64,000 bases of DNA from Saccopteryx bilineata (taxonomy: Eukaryota > Chordata > Mammalia > Chiroptera > Emballonuridae), in contig NC_089498.1 of the NCBI RefSeq assembly GCF_036850765.1, positions 49,465,795-49,529,794 on the forward strand. Direction: 5' to 3'. Positions 21,860 through 33,189 of this stretch are shown piece by piece. Within the stretch, counting starts at the first letter, position 1; every line of letters starts with the position of its first letter. Both the position numbers and the translations under genes were made by a program. The notes beneath the pieces are model-generated. The model saw only the letters and a program-made list of their open reading frames with translations. It was not told where the DNA came from and did not search any database.

Positions 21860-22888
21860 CCCATTTTTTAACAGCTTTGTGCAATATAACTGATGTACAC
21901 TAAGTTGCACGTGTTTAAAATGTACAACTTGACATATCTATATATATATATCTATATGTAAATATAGATATATATGTAAATATAGATATATATATATATG
22001 TCTGTGAACCAGAACCATCATCAAGATAATGAACACATCCATCCCTCCCGAGAATTACTCTGTTTCTCTTATAATCCTTTCTCACCCTCATCCCCGGGCA
22101 ACCACAGATGTGCTTCTGTCACTATAAATTCACTTACATTTTCTAGAATTTTATGCAAAACAGACTCATATATTATGCACTTTTTTTCTGGTCTTTCTTT
22201 TTGCATTCAGCATATGTTTTTCATATGTGGAACAGCTATCATCATTTATATATGTTTTAGTATGACTATTTTGAGACTCATTCATATTGTGTGCATCAAT
22301 AATTTATTCCTTTTTATTGCTAAGTAATATTCCATTGTATGGATATACCCTAATTTGGTTACACAATTTGGTCATCTGTTAATAGGCATTTGGATTATTT
22401 CTAGTGTGGAGGCTACTAGAATAAAATTTCTATAATATTTATGTGTAAGCCATTGGACATATGCTTTTGTTTCTCTTGGATAAACACCTAGGAGCAGAAT
22501 GGCTGGGTCATACAATAGCTAAATAATTAAACTTTTAGAAAATGATCAAAATGCTTCCAGGGTGGCTATACCATTTATACATTCCCACCAGCAGTGTGTG
22601 AGAGTTACATTCCCTCTACATGCATGCTAACTCTTGGTATAGTCAGTCTTTTTAATTTCAGCCATTTTAATAGCCATATAGTGATATATCATTAATTTGC
22701 ATTTCCCTAATGACCAATTCAGTTGAGTATCTTTTTACTTGTTTAGTTGCTACCTATATATCTTCTTTGGTAAAAATATCTATTTAAATCTTCTGCCCAC
22801 TTTTATTGGTTTTTATTTATTTTCTGATTATTGAGTTTTGAGAGTTCTTTATGTAATCACAAATAATTTAACATCCAGTTCTCTGCCC
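21860..22888 (-). mobile_element. Old L1 ORF2/3' fragment, antisense
   Basis: Read in reverse, this is the 3' half of an old L1: recognisable pieces are 'aatattccattgtatggata', 'acacctaggagcagaatggc', 'cattcccaccagcagtgtgt' and 'tttgcatttccctaatgacc'. All frames are broken. Near its left end (21936-22000) it carries an AT-rich tandem repeat. Confidence 0.85.
21936..22000. repeat. AT-rich imperfect tandem repeat
   Basis: Units of about 18-20 bp of 'tatatgtaaatatagata' repeated with internal (TA)n. Confidence 0.8.
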
Positions 22889-23440
22889 TAATGACCGTTT
22901 TAAGTATAAAAAAAGATATACCAAAAGGTAGTTTATTATTTCATGCATTTAATACTTAAATAAGAATAATAAAGGAGGTACACAAAACTAGATTATGTTA
23001 TAATAGTTTTAAAATATTAATAAAAAATATTAAATAATACTGACAAAAAGCAATAAAATTGTTATTTAAGATATTTCCATATTTCTTCTTGATTGACGTC
23101 TTCACTTGCAATTTTTTTCCCCTGTATCGCAGCCTCACCTGTGTGATTTATCCTTAACCATCTTTTTACTGTAGAAGTAGGATCCCATTCCTTCACCAGT
23201 GGACAGAATGAAGATTAATAAGTACAGGGGGCTTAGAATACGCTGTTGTGCAGATGAACATTAAAAAAGAGTAAGGAATGTAAATTTATGATTTCCACAT
23301 TAGGCAGCAGCCCAGCTGCCCACCTTAGATAGAACCCTGATTACAAGTGCCTTTTTAACAACTGGTTCACCAAACTCAACAAATAATTAGGTATCGGTCC
23401 TGCCAGATCTGTGCAAACTGGCTGAATCCACCATTGACCC
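22889..23440. other. ~550-bp unidentified insertion inside the old L1
   Basis: This segment separates two collinear parts of the antisense L1 (which resumes at 'catcagatacatgattttca'). It is AT-rich to about 23100. Its right end, with 'aacaactggttcaccaaact' and 'caaactggctgaatccacca', resembles the ends of ancient hAT-Tip100 (Arthur-type) elements as I remember them. No coding frame. Confidence 0.35.
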
Positions 23441-23494
23441 TTCATCAGATACATGATTTTCAAGTATTTTCTCTCAATTCATGACTTTATCTTT
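23441..23494 (-). mobile_element. Old L1 fragment, middle piece
   Basis: 'cagatacatgattttcaagt' and 'attttctctcaattcatgac' continue the antisense L1, then a SINE interrupts it. Confidence 0.7.
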
Positions 23495-23692
23495 TTTTTT
23501 AAAATTATTTTTATTTATTTATTCATTTTAGAGGAGAGAGAGAGAGAGAGGAAGAGGGAGAGAGAGAAGTGGGGGAGGAGCAGAAAGCATCAACTCCCAT
23601 ATGTGCCTTGACCGGGCAAGCCCAGGGTTTCGAACCAGCGACCTCAGCAGTCCAGGTCGACGTTTTATCCACTGCGCCACCACAGGTCAGGC
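23495..23692 (-). mobile_element. SINE B-related, antisense, short
   Basis: A T-rich left end, (GA)n tract, 'gcatcaactcccatatgtgc', and the reverse head 'ctgcgccaccacaggtcagg'. Lacks the long central body of full B copies. A 12-bp duplication gactttatcttt at 23483-23494 and 23693-23704 brackets it. Confidence 0.85.
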
Positions 23693-23880
23693 GACTTTAT
23701 CTTTCATTAGTCTAATAGTGCCTTTCTTTATTCTTATTTTTTAGTGCCAATTAAAAACAAAGTTTTTAATTTTGTTTTTTTTTTCATAGATCATTATTTT
23801 TGTGTTCTACCTAAGAAATTTTGCCTAGCTCAGGATCATAAATATATTTTCCTTTTTTCCAATTTTCAAAGGCTAGAAAT
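23693..23880 (-). mobile_element. Old L1 fragment, right piece
   Basis: 'aacaaagtttttaattttgt' and 'tacctaagaaattttgccta' match the continuation of the same antisense L1. Confidence 0.7.
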
Positions 23881-24147
23881 GATTCTCAATTCCATGAAAA
23901 TTCTGTGTAGGCCAAACAAAACACATCTTTGGGCTCAATCTTGCCTGTGAGTCACCTGTCTACAGCCTTTACTTATAGCATGATTCCTCATATCCTTAAC
24001 TGGATAGCATGCAAGGCTAACAAGTCCCTTTCTTAACTTTTGCACAGCACATCATTTTTTGCAAGAAACTATTGTAAGTCTTTCTCAGGATCATCTTTTC
24101 CATAATATACATAGAAGATCAATACCTTCTTTTTAAATAGTATTGGG

Positions 24148-24486
24148 GCCTGACCAGATGGTGGTGCAATGGATAGAGCATCGACCTGGGATGCTGAGGA
24201 CCCAAGTTTAAAACCCCAAAGTCTCTGGTTTAAGCATGAGCTCATCTGGCTTGAGCATGGGGTCACTGGCTTGATTCAAAAGGTTACTGGCTTGAGCAAG
24301 GGGTCACTGGCTCTGCTGGAGCCGTCCTCCAGCCCACCCCTCATCAAGGCATGTATGAGAAAGCAATCAATGAACAACTAAAGTGATGCAACTACAAGTT
24401 GATGCTTCTCATCTCTGTCCCTTTCTGTCTGTGTCTGTCTCTCTCTAATAAATAAATAGATAGATAGATAAACAAACAAATAAATA
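24148..24486 (+). mobile_element. SINE B
   Basis: Head 'gcctgaccagatggtggtgc', body with 'ggtcactggcttga' units, 'atgagaaagcaatcaatgaa', a pyrimidine tail, and a tail rich in aata/gata units. Flanking 'tattggg' on both sides. Confidence 0.9.
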
Positions 24487-25018
24487 TTGGGATGTCTGAA
24501 TACTTTTATTGAGTATTGAGAAAATAATAAATGACGGCTTAGTCCTCCTGAGTCTGAACTTGCTTTGCGTTCTGCTCAGGTAAAGATGACATTCACTAGC
24601 ATGATATATTAACCAAATATTTCTGAACTTTAACTAATGAGAAAATTGTAGAGGGGTTGAGGTTAAGAGGAAGGGGCAGAAGAAAAACAGACTTTTCTAC
24701 TTAAATCTGCTTTCACGTAATTAGGGTCAGTGCTAGTGGGGCCCTTTATTCTTCAGTGCTACCTTAGAACTCAAAAAGATGGTTTCAAAAGCACTTGACT
24801 AATTAAATGTTTTTCCTTTAGCATGGACTCTCCAAAATAATATTTTTAATATACTGGAGGAGACAAAATTCTGGCCCCGGGCATAACTTAAGAACATTTT
24901 TGTGTAGTCAACAGAGAAAGAGGATTCTTAGCCCCTCTAGCATTGTTCTGGAAATCTACCCATGATGCAGGAAATTAGTTGTCTCATGTCCAAACACCAT
25001 TCACAAAAACAGTTTTTT
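24487..25018. other. Unique DNA, nothing recognised
   Basis: No exon or repeat recognised. Confidence 0.45.
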
Positions 25019-25033
25019 AAAAATGTAATGAGA

Positions 25034-25400
25034 TGGCCCTGGCCGGATGGCTCAGTGGTAGAGTGTCAGTCTGGCATGCAGGAGTCCCGGGTTCGATTCC
25101 CGGCCAGGGCACACAGGAGAAGCGCCCATCTGCTTCTCTACCCCTCCCCCTCTCCTTCCTCTCTGTCTCTCTCTTCCCTTCCCACAGCCAGGGCTCCATT
25201 GGAGCAAAGTTGGCCCGGGCGCTGAGGATGGCTCTATGGCCTCTGCCTCAGGTGCTAGAATGCCTCTGGTTGCAACAGAGCAACACCCCAGATGGGCAGA
25301 GCATCACCTCTTGGTGGGCATGCCGGGTGGATCCCAGTCGGGTGCATGCGGGAGTCTGTCTGACTGCCTCCTCGTTTCCAACTTCAGAAAAATACAAAAA
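25034..25400 (+). mobile_element. Young SINE A with perfect target duplication
   Basis: The head folds as a tRNA-like cloverleaf end: gccctgg at 25036 pairs fully with ccagggc near 25104. Box A tggctcagtggtagag and box B gggttcgattcccgg are intact, as needed for RNA polymerase III. The body and A tail are complete. A 15-bp duplication aaaaatgtaatgaga at 25019-25033 and 25401-25415 is identical. Confidence 0.96.
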
Positions 25401-25415
25401 AAAAATGTAATGAGA

Positions 25416-26469
25416 CCCCACTAAAATGCAGGATGCAGTTCAGAATGTGTGCTGTGTTCAGAGTGCACAGAGGCTTAAGAATGTCACTGGATGGACAGGC
25501 AGCATACAAGCGAGGGACAGCGGAAGTTTAGCAGAGACTATTATTGGGAAACAAACTTTGCTTGACCCTCTAAAACTGCTACAGCATTAAGCTTTAGTAA
25601 CTCATAATGAGCAAGGACAACTTTTGAGCCCCCGTGCTCTATAAATGTACAAAACTTTTCTATTACAGCGATTACGCCGGTTGAGATCAACGGGCATACA
25701 CTTACCTTTGGAGACGTTTCTACCCTATTGATTGTTCCAGCAAAGCACTGAACTCCTGTTAAAATAAGCATTCCCAGAGAAGTGAAAGTTTCCCATTGCC
25801 CTGAAAGGAGAATATTGCTTTGGAATATTCTTTATCTCTTCTTCATGAGCGTATCTGGTATTCTCAAAGCAGCAGGACAGTTTATCTTTCCTCTGAAGCC
25901 ATTTGATGCTATTGTGGTTATTTTACAAAAACACAAAGGAAATTCAGAGAACCAACAAGGAGTTAAATGCCTAAAAATTCCACTGAATCAATGGTTGAGG
26001 CTTCAGTGCCCCTTGGAACATCACATCGTTATTTTTGCACCAGCAATCAAGTACCTTGATTTCTTTGTATTCCTTTCACACTTAGTACTAGTTCTTGGTC
26101 AGTTCATCATAGCCCAGAATGAGGCCACTGCTTCTTGCTGTTAATCCAAGCTAGGGTAGATTTGAAATCTAAATTAATGTGAACTGAGGAATAACTGTTT
26201 TAGCAAACTCCATTATAGCAGAACTTGAAATAACTATATAGGCTCTGTTATCCTAAGGGTTTCCTCCATGTCCCTCAGAGAGAACACCATCAAAAAGCAG
26301 GAATTTCGAACATCTATTTTTTCCTGAAATGTGTGGAAGAATGATAGTTTGACTAGAAAAAGATTTAACTCCATGTTACTAGTACAAAACACATTGCCTC
26401 CCATAGAGAAAAGCAGCCGTTTCATTTTAGTTTGTATTAGTCTCAGGTGACTTGGTCTGGTAAGGAAAG
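25416..26469. other. Unique DNA, nothing recognised
   Basis: Overlapping frames on both strands at 25541-26524 (up to 120 codons) show no domain. No splice-flanked exon recognised. Confidence 0.45.
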
Positions 26470-26720
26470 CACAGCCGTGGATTTTATAGACTGGGGTTTG
26501 AAAAGCAGTCCTGCCACTTGCCATCTGTGTGGCCTTGAGCGAGTGTTCTGACCTCTTTGAAACTCAGCATCATCACGTACAAATGGGGCTATGGACACGC
26601 AGACCAGAGGCTTGCTGTGAGGATTCTGCATTTCAAGAAGCGGAGCAAGGTTCCCAGGAGTTGTGGCATTTTGCATCTGTTCTCACAGCACTGTACATTC
26701 TATTGTAGCTTTCACCACCA
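26470..26720 (+). repeat. MIR (ancient SINE)
   Basis: 'tcctgccacttgccatctgt', 'gtggccttgagcgagtgttc', 'aactcagcatcatcacgtac' and 'gcttgctgtgaggattctgc' follow the MIR order. Confidence 0.7.
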
Positions 26721-26913
26721 CATTTCTAGTTGCTCCTGTCATCTCTGACTTCCCCCAGTACCCTGTTAGGGCTAGGACCTTGTCTCGCTTGCTCGCCTTT
26801 GCATTATTCACCTGACACAGGCAGAGAACAGAGGAAGCTTTCAACAAATATTTTTGGAAGGGAGGAAAGAGGGAAGGTAGGGAAGAAGAGGTTGATTAGA
26901 ATAGTGATTAAGT

Positions 26914-27130
26914 AATGAAAAGCAGAGATTTAGAGTCAAACTAAATTTCAAATCCAAAACCCCTGACTTAACTAGCTGGGTGACTCTGGGCAAGTCAACT
27001 TTCATCTATAGAAAAATACTAAATCTACCTCAAAGAAGTGTGATTATGAGATTAAATCTGCAAAGGAGTTAGCATTGTTCTCAGCACATGGGAAGTGCTG
27101 TGATCATTCTTCTCATTATTACCATATAGT
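26914..27130 (+). repeat. MIR (ancient SINE)
   Basis: 'agcagagatttagagtcaaa', 'actagctgggtgactctggg', 'caagtcaactttcatctata' and 'gtgattatgagattaaatct' are collinear with MIR; the 3' part 'ggaagtgctgtgatcattct' is retained. Confidence 0.8.
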
Positions 27131-27554
27131 TTAATGGAACTCATCTTAAATGTGATTGAGAAATAATTGCCCTGGTCCTTGCTGGATGAACTGGTGGTGG
27201 AACTCATGAAGAAATTACCTTCTGCTGTTACTACAAATAGGTAATCAGCACTGTCCTGGTACTGTAGGCAGGAGAGCATGGGCTTCCCCGTCACCAGCAA
27301 GCCTGGCCCTATGGGAAGTATGGGATTTTAACCTATTCAGACAGGTGTCTACCTATCTGTGCATTCAGGGCTAAAGGTTCAGGCACTCTGAGCTAAGCCA
27401 CATCCTGCCCTGTAGGATCTGGCAGCTTATAAATCTCTATAAGAAAAGGCAGATGGTGACCCAAGTGACCCAGCCAAAGTGGTATGGACCCAAGAGAGTG
27501 AGGAAGGGTCACCTGCTGATGGGAAAATGGGCACTGGGTGCAACTCTCCGTCTT

Positions 27555-27725
27555 ACTGTTTTCTGGCTGAGAAACTCCATTTCCTCATCCACAAAGTGAG
27601 AACACTTCGAGTAACTGCTTTGGTGAGCATTAAATGAGATGATATGTAGCTGGACACAATACTGATGCATGCTCAACCAATGTTAGCTGTTATTATCATG
27701 GCTATTATTATCGGTTAGTATTATT
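27555..27725 (+). repeat. MIR fragment (3' half)
   Basis: 'ccatttcctcatccacaaag' and 'gagcattaaatgagatgata' match the MIR core and 3' half. Confidence 0.65.
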
Positions 27726-28022
27726 TTAACTGGAGAGCAGTAATATCATTATAAATATTAATATATAGTATAACACTACCAGCATATTATTATATGCCTC
27801 TATATTACTATAGCTAGTATTAAAATATAAATCAGTATAAAACTAACAGCATAATAATAGTATTTCTGACATGGTAAGTGCTTCACAGAAAATTTGACAT
27901 TTGAGCTAAATCTTGAAGAATGGGTAGCATTTAGGCAATTTTTGGCTATTCAATATTAAAGGAATGAAAACAAGTGTTTTTATCTAAAACCTTTACAAGT
28001 TGTAACCAGTTTTAAGTTTTAT

Positions 28023-28170
28023 ACAGGGCTTGGCAAAAGTAGGGTTATAATTAGGAGCAATGAAACAGAGTTTATTCTTGTACTACTGTTTACTTATTAA
28101 TTATTGTGTTATTTATTTGTGTTATTTGTCTTATTATTATTATTTTTGTACCTTTACTTATGACTTATCC
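28023..28170 (+). mobile_element. Possible mariner-type MITE remnant
   Basis: Begins directly after TA with 'cagggcttggcaaaagtagg' and continues 'gaaacagagtttattcttgt', which I recall from a mariner-related mammalian MITE. The right terminal inverted repeat is not clear, so the copy is truncated or the call is wrong. Confidence 0.4.
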
Positions 28171-28804
28171 TTTAAGCAATGATAGCTGGTAATTTAACCC
28201 ACGGATGCTCCCCCCTGTCTTCTCCAGCTATGGAAGCACTTGCAGAAGGCTCTGCTCCTGAAGGGTTAATGAGGATGAGGCCAGAAACCAAACGCTGTCA
28301 GGGATGAAGGGGAGGAAGGAACGCATGCTCAGCACAAAGTCCCCAGGTCAGTGCTTTCCCAGTTCCTGCTTTACCCACCGGGACGGCCCACAGGGGGAGC
28401 TGGGCCAGTGCTGATCAGAGCACTCCACACACTATAAATACTTGCTTCACAATTACTAGATTATTAGGATTTATGTTGAAAACAAATTCCCCTTTGGGAC
28501 TCCTGTGCAACTCTATTGGCACCTGGTGGATCCTTTAATATTTAAGTTCCTCCATCTTCAAAGATCCAGAGCAGGGCCTTTCCTGAGGCTGAGGACTGAA
28601 TGTTCTTGCACCTGGGAATTTCCCTTGTGGCCAGAAAACCCAAAGGGGGAAACGGTATATGCATAAAAGAAATGTTAAAAGGAGAAGATAAGGCAAAGTG
28701 GAGGGGGTTGGGTATTAAGATCTAAAAGCCACACAAAAAGATTTAAATTAGCCTGCCTCTCCCCTTTCCCCCATTCCCATTAGAAGCTTATAAAACAAAG
28801 TAGG

Positions 28805-28813
28805 GTGTGTGTA

Positions 28814-28864
<51 letters not shown>

Positions 28865-28868
28865 ACAG
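28805..28868. repeat. (TG)n-(CG)n-(CA)n dinucleotide tract
   Basis: About 60 bp of alternating purine and pyrimidine: a long TG run, then gcgcgcgcgc, then acacac. Strong potential for left-handed (Z) DNA and a likely length polymorphism. Confidence 0.95.
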
Positions 28869-28960
28869 ACATTAGGAAGGGTGCAGTAAATCAGGGCTGA
28901 AATTTACATTGACTTTCCGGAAAATATTTGGTGAAATTTGTTTGTAAAATAAATCTAAGG

Positions 28961-29142
28961 CAGCCTGTCTCAAACTTCAATGAGCACAAGAACCACCTGG
29001 AGAGCTGCTGAAAATTTATATTTCCAGCCCCAGAGAGCCTGATTCAGTAGGGCCAGGATGGAAATCTGGAATCTTTATTTTTAACAAGCATCCCATGTCA
29101 TTCTAATGCAAATTGTCCCTTGAACCACTCTGAAAACTGCTC
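28961..29142 (+). mobile_element. MER5A-like hAT-Charlie fossil
   Basis: 'gtctcaaacttcaatgagca', 'agaaccacctggagagctgc', 'cctgattcagtagggccagg' follow MER5A. Flanked by an identical 8-bp duplication atctaagg at 28953-28960 and 29143-29150, as hAT elements leave. Confidence 0.85.
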
Positions 29143-29150
29143 ATCTAAGG

Positions 29151-30854
29151 TTTATGTTTTTCTCTTTATGATGTTTTCTGTCCTCTTACTCATTTGGGAA
29201 TAACTGAACTATTTTCCTCAATTTTCTCACTGAACATAAGATCCCCATCATTGGCTCAAGTGGATTTTTTTTTTCCCCATTTTTGGAAACTATTTAGTGT
29301 CTGAAAGCTAAAGTGCTTTTTCATGGAGTAGGGCCGGGGCAAACGTAGTGGAGACAGTTTTATTCGGAACCTCCGCTACACAACGACAGAGAACACCAGC
29401 AAGATTTTCTCTCAAGGGATTTCTCCACCAAGGGCAGTTTCGACTGAGGAAAGTCAGCTGAACCGCATCTCCTGTGAGTTGTCTCTTCCCTGTTAACATA
29501 AAAGCAACGTAGTTCACTTCTGCACAGAGCGCATGGCCACAGAAACTCAGCTATGTGTGCCGTGGGGAATCCAGGGCTATGGATGGCCATGTGCAAGTGT
29601 GAAGCAAACCAGAGGGACCCAGTAGAGAGGCCAAGCCCCAGGAGCCTCCCCTAATCCTGCTGTTGTAGAATTTGTCCTTTAATGGCTTCCAATGGAATGG
29701 CTCAGGCTCCTCTTCTGAGGGAAGGAAACTTGACAACATGAATCACAATGTCCTTTTGTCTTCCGTCTGCATTTGAAGTTGGATAAACTCTGCTCATGGA
29801 GGAGGTGAAGGAGGGATGAAGGAAGGCTCTTAGGTGCCAGAACTATACTTTGCCCCTCAGGAGCCCATCATGCAGGGCAGGCAGCAGTAAAAGTTCTTGG
29901 AAGAAACTTGAAGACCAAGAAATATTCTTATCTGGGAAAGGTGTCACAAACCTGTTAGAACAATGATTAACCCCTTGCTCTATGACAAAGTGGTAGTGAC
30001 TTCTGCTGTTTTAACATCTATGGATTTCAGTTTTTTCTTCTGCAAAATAAATGTATTGGAGCCGATGATTCTATGACCCCTCCAGCTCTAACATCTTAAA
30101 AAGGAATGTTTTATCCAAGTTATACCTGAGAAGTTTCTTAGGATTAACTACAATGTTCTTGAGTAGTGAAAACAAGTTGGTTATCTATTACTTAAAACAA
30201 GAAGGCTGTTTGGGATATTCAATGATCTGTCGTCCCTTCAGACCCAGACAAGGAGCTGATTGGAGAGGAAGGTCAGGTTCATGAAGGCACTGTTTGTAGA
30301 CCAAAAAGCTATGTTTAAATAAAAACTGATGGCTGTTAAAAAACAAACAAACAAAAAACAAAGACTCATTTTAATGTAATTGACTTGTATTTCTGATAAT
30401 GCCAGTCCTTGGCTATTTCAGAAAGAATGGCATGGGAACCACTAAGTATCCAGGAACTCAGTCTACAAAGCCTTGTTACTGAGCACCACTTCACGGGGCT
30501 AGGAGATAAGCTCACTGCTTAGTGCTCTGCTTGTGCTGCTCCTCAATGTGGCACAGATGCTGCGCTTGCAGTCTACACACAAACAGATCTCTGTTGCTCT
30601 GGGTGCAGCAACTTCTTCACCATGAATAATCTACTACAACAAATGCTCCCTTTAGTTTCTCCTCAGGCCTGAGAGTATTGGAACTCCCAAGAGGAAGAAA
30701 TCATTGCTCAATAGATATTAAATGCTAGAAATCCCTGTCTTGAAACATTGCTATGGAAAAGAAATGGAGTGACACTCTTTGTCTTACAAGGATGGTAAAA
30801 AGAATAAAGGGACAAATTTGGTATGTAGACACAAAGTGCTACAACAATGAGGCA
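29151..30854. other. Unique DNA with a CpG-retaining patch
   Basis: No exon recognised. The part at about 29300-29610 keeps around ten CpGs and has overlapping minus-strand frames (29308-29596), but no conserved domain, splice pattern or family was recognised. Confidence 0.45.
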
Positions 30855-31125
30855 GCTGGTGGCACGGTGAGGCGCCTGGGCTTTGGAGTCACCCAGTCTG
30901 GTTGTGCGTCCACACCTTATCACCTCCCAGCTGTGACACTTTGCATCAATACCTGAGCTTAGCTGCACCTCAGTTTTCTCAGAGGTAAAGAAAAGACCAC
31001 AACAGAAACATCTACCTCACGAGGCTGCTTCTGAGGCTTAAATAAGATGATCCCTGCAAAGTATTTAACATGCAGTGAGCACTTGATGCATGTTTGGGCT
31101 GTTATTGTTACTATTATTACTGCAT
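30855..31125 (+). repeat. MIR (ancient SINE), nearly full length
   Basis: 'gcctgggctttggagtcacc', 'ctcccagctgtgacactttg', 'gcacctcagttttctcagag', 'aggcttaaataagatgatcc', 'agtgagcacttgatgcatgt': collinear with the consensus from end to end. Confidence 0.85.
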
Positions 31126-31726
31126 TATGGACTCACACCTACTCACATGGCTTTTCAGCTATGCAAAGAAATGTAATTTTTAAATTTTGTTTATTTACTG
31201 ATATAATATTCCTCAAGAGTTCTCCCACTGCATTGGGTAGTTGGGGAGGGAAGATTTTAAACATGTCAATTGGTGGTACCTCACTCTCTTCTAGTTTGAT
31301 TTTTTTTCCCCCAATAACTCCATATATGGGTCATCTAGGTAGGATGTCTCCCCTTTCCAGGGCTTTACACCAAAAATGGAGTCTGAATATAAAAGGAAGG
31401 TGAGGACCTAAGACCGAGAACCCTGTTCTGGTCCTTTGCTTGTCTCTGCAGTGGGGTGTGCCTTGTCTTGGATAGACATTGACTATGGTGACGGCCACAG
31501 AACCAGCTATCTGCTCCCAGAGCTCTGCAGTGTCACTGGCCTCCAGCACTTCTGAGTCCTGTCATTCAGGGCAAACTGGAATTTTTGGATTTCCTGTCTG
31601 GCATGTGCAAGCCCTAGGGAGCCGGGAGCCCTGCCCCAGTCTCATCTACCCATGACCTCTTCTTGACCTGAGCCACTCTATCACTGTCACTCCAACTTGG
31701 AGCCAAATGTCGGGTGTCTCTGAGGA
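31126..31726. other. Unique DNA, nothing recognised
   Basis: No exon or known repeat. The 118-codon frame at 31047-31403 begins in the MIR and has no domain. Confidence 0.45.
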
Positions 31727-31940
31727 CAGTGGTTCCTGTGGAGAAGGGGCCTCAATTTTGCCTCCAGGAGACATCAGCAACATCTGGAGATATTTTTGAT
31801 GGTCACAATTGAGGAGATACTGAAGTCTCTAGTGGGTAGAAGCCAAAGATGCTGCTAAATATCTTACACCACATAAGACAGCTCCTCAAGACAGAAGTAT
31901 TACCTGGCCCAATATGTCAATAGTGCCAAGGGTGCAAATA
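31727..31940 (+). mobile_element. MER20-like hAT-Charlie fossil
   Basis: Starts 'cagtggttcctgtgg', then 'gcaacatctggagatatttt', 'ctctagtgggtagaagccaa', 'gatgctgctaaatatcttac' and 'ggcccaatatgtcaatagtg', the MER20 series; the 3' end is worn. Confidence 0.85.
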
Positions 31941-32704
31941 TCCATCCTAGAGGCTTCCAGCTCCCCCAGGCCACAGTGAGGAAAGCAGACCACTAGGTTC
32001 AAGGTTCTCAGTTCTTCTTAAACCTATTTAGATGTTTCTACCACACAACACTGCCTCTTTCTCCCGTTAGCTGGGGTCTTTACTCTGAGCTGAGCTTGGG
32101 GTTAGTAGGGAGGTCAGGACACGGGTACCTCAACACCTTGTTCTGCTTGTCTCCTCTCTCCTCATATTTCACTAGGAAAGGATGGACTTCCCAGCCTTTC
32201 CGGGGTGACAGAGATGCCCCTGACATCATTTGTTCCTTCTTTCCTACATGTCATATGCCCCGGGGCCTTCTCCGAGGCCAAAAGAGTGAAATGAGAGCAA
32301 GCAGAGAAGCTGACATGTCACTAGGAAAGATAAACTGAGAGGCATCTCAAAATTACTTCATTGTTCTTTTGCTAATATTTATAAATATTATATGACCAGC
32401 CACTTTTCTTAACGCCAGGCAGTGACTTGATAAAATATGCATTGAATGAAATTACTTACACTATAAAGTATTTATTATTACCTAAAATAATCAAAGCTAT
32501 TTTTTCAGAGGAGCAGAGCCTTTTTTCTGTACCATTGGGTTGCTTCTCCAGTTCTACTGCACCTGACACCCACGCTGAGGGCCTGCCCTCAGTTCTCTCA
32601 GTGTCGGCCTCTTGCTGGGGCTGCAAGGCTCCTACCTCAGGCCAGCAAGCTGTCTGCAGTGACTGAGGTGGTCCGAGCTGGTCATGACGAAGGTGCAGAT
32701 TGAT
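31941..32704. other. Unique DNA, nothing recognised
   Basis: No exon recognised; overlapping frames of 79-85 codons on both strands (32427-32713) cancel as evidence for either. Confidence 0.45.
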
Positions 32705-32920
32705 TAGGTGCACAGGCTCCGGAGTAGAGCTGCGGATGTGGGATGCTGACTCTCACGTTTGCTGGAGGTGGGACAAGGGGGAAGGTACTTTGTCTCCTTG
32801 AACCTCAGTTTCTTTAACTGTAAAATGTTGATGATTGTTGGGCAAACAAGTGTTTTAAGGTTGCTCACTTGTAGCTTGCCTGATTGGTGCATGAGCACAG
32901 GACAGCACCTCGCATGTACA
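32705..32920 (+). repeat. MIR-like fragment
   Basis: 'ctccggagtagagctgcgga', 'ttgaacctcagtttctttaa', 'ctgtaaaatgttgatgattg' fit the MIR 5' and central parts; the rest is too diverged to follow. Confidence 0.5.
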
Positions 32921-33189
32921 GTCTATGTAAGGCTGCAGGTGCTTGCCTCAGGGTGGCAGATGGTAGATTGTGGATTGCCCGCCACCATTGGGAAGGGCCA
33001 TTTTTTACTATTGTTTGCTGGAGAAGGGTTTTTTCCCCCACCTGCTTGCTCATCTGCCATTGTGACACTGTAATAAATTAAATGACCCACCATTTTCTGG
33101 CTCTGCCGTTTCTCTACCGTCTGCCCAAATCCAATGTGAGCCTGCCTGGTCTCGGCCACCGGCCTTACCATGGTGTTTGTATCAACTAT

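Noticed and set aside
25036..25110. tRNA-like cloverleaf with a perfect 7-bp acceptor stem and box A/B
   Set aside because: It is the head of SINE A: the same head with the same downstream body occurs at 15125, 52951 (antisense), 54003 and 62694. The polymerase III boxes belong to the retroposon, not to a tRNA gene.
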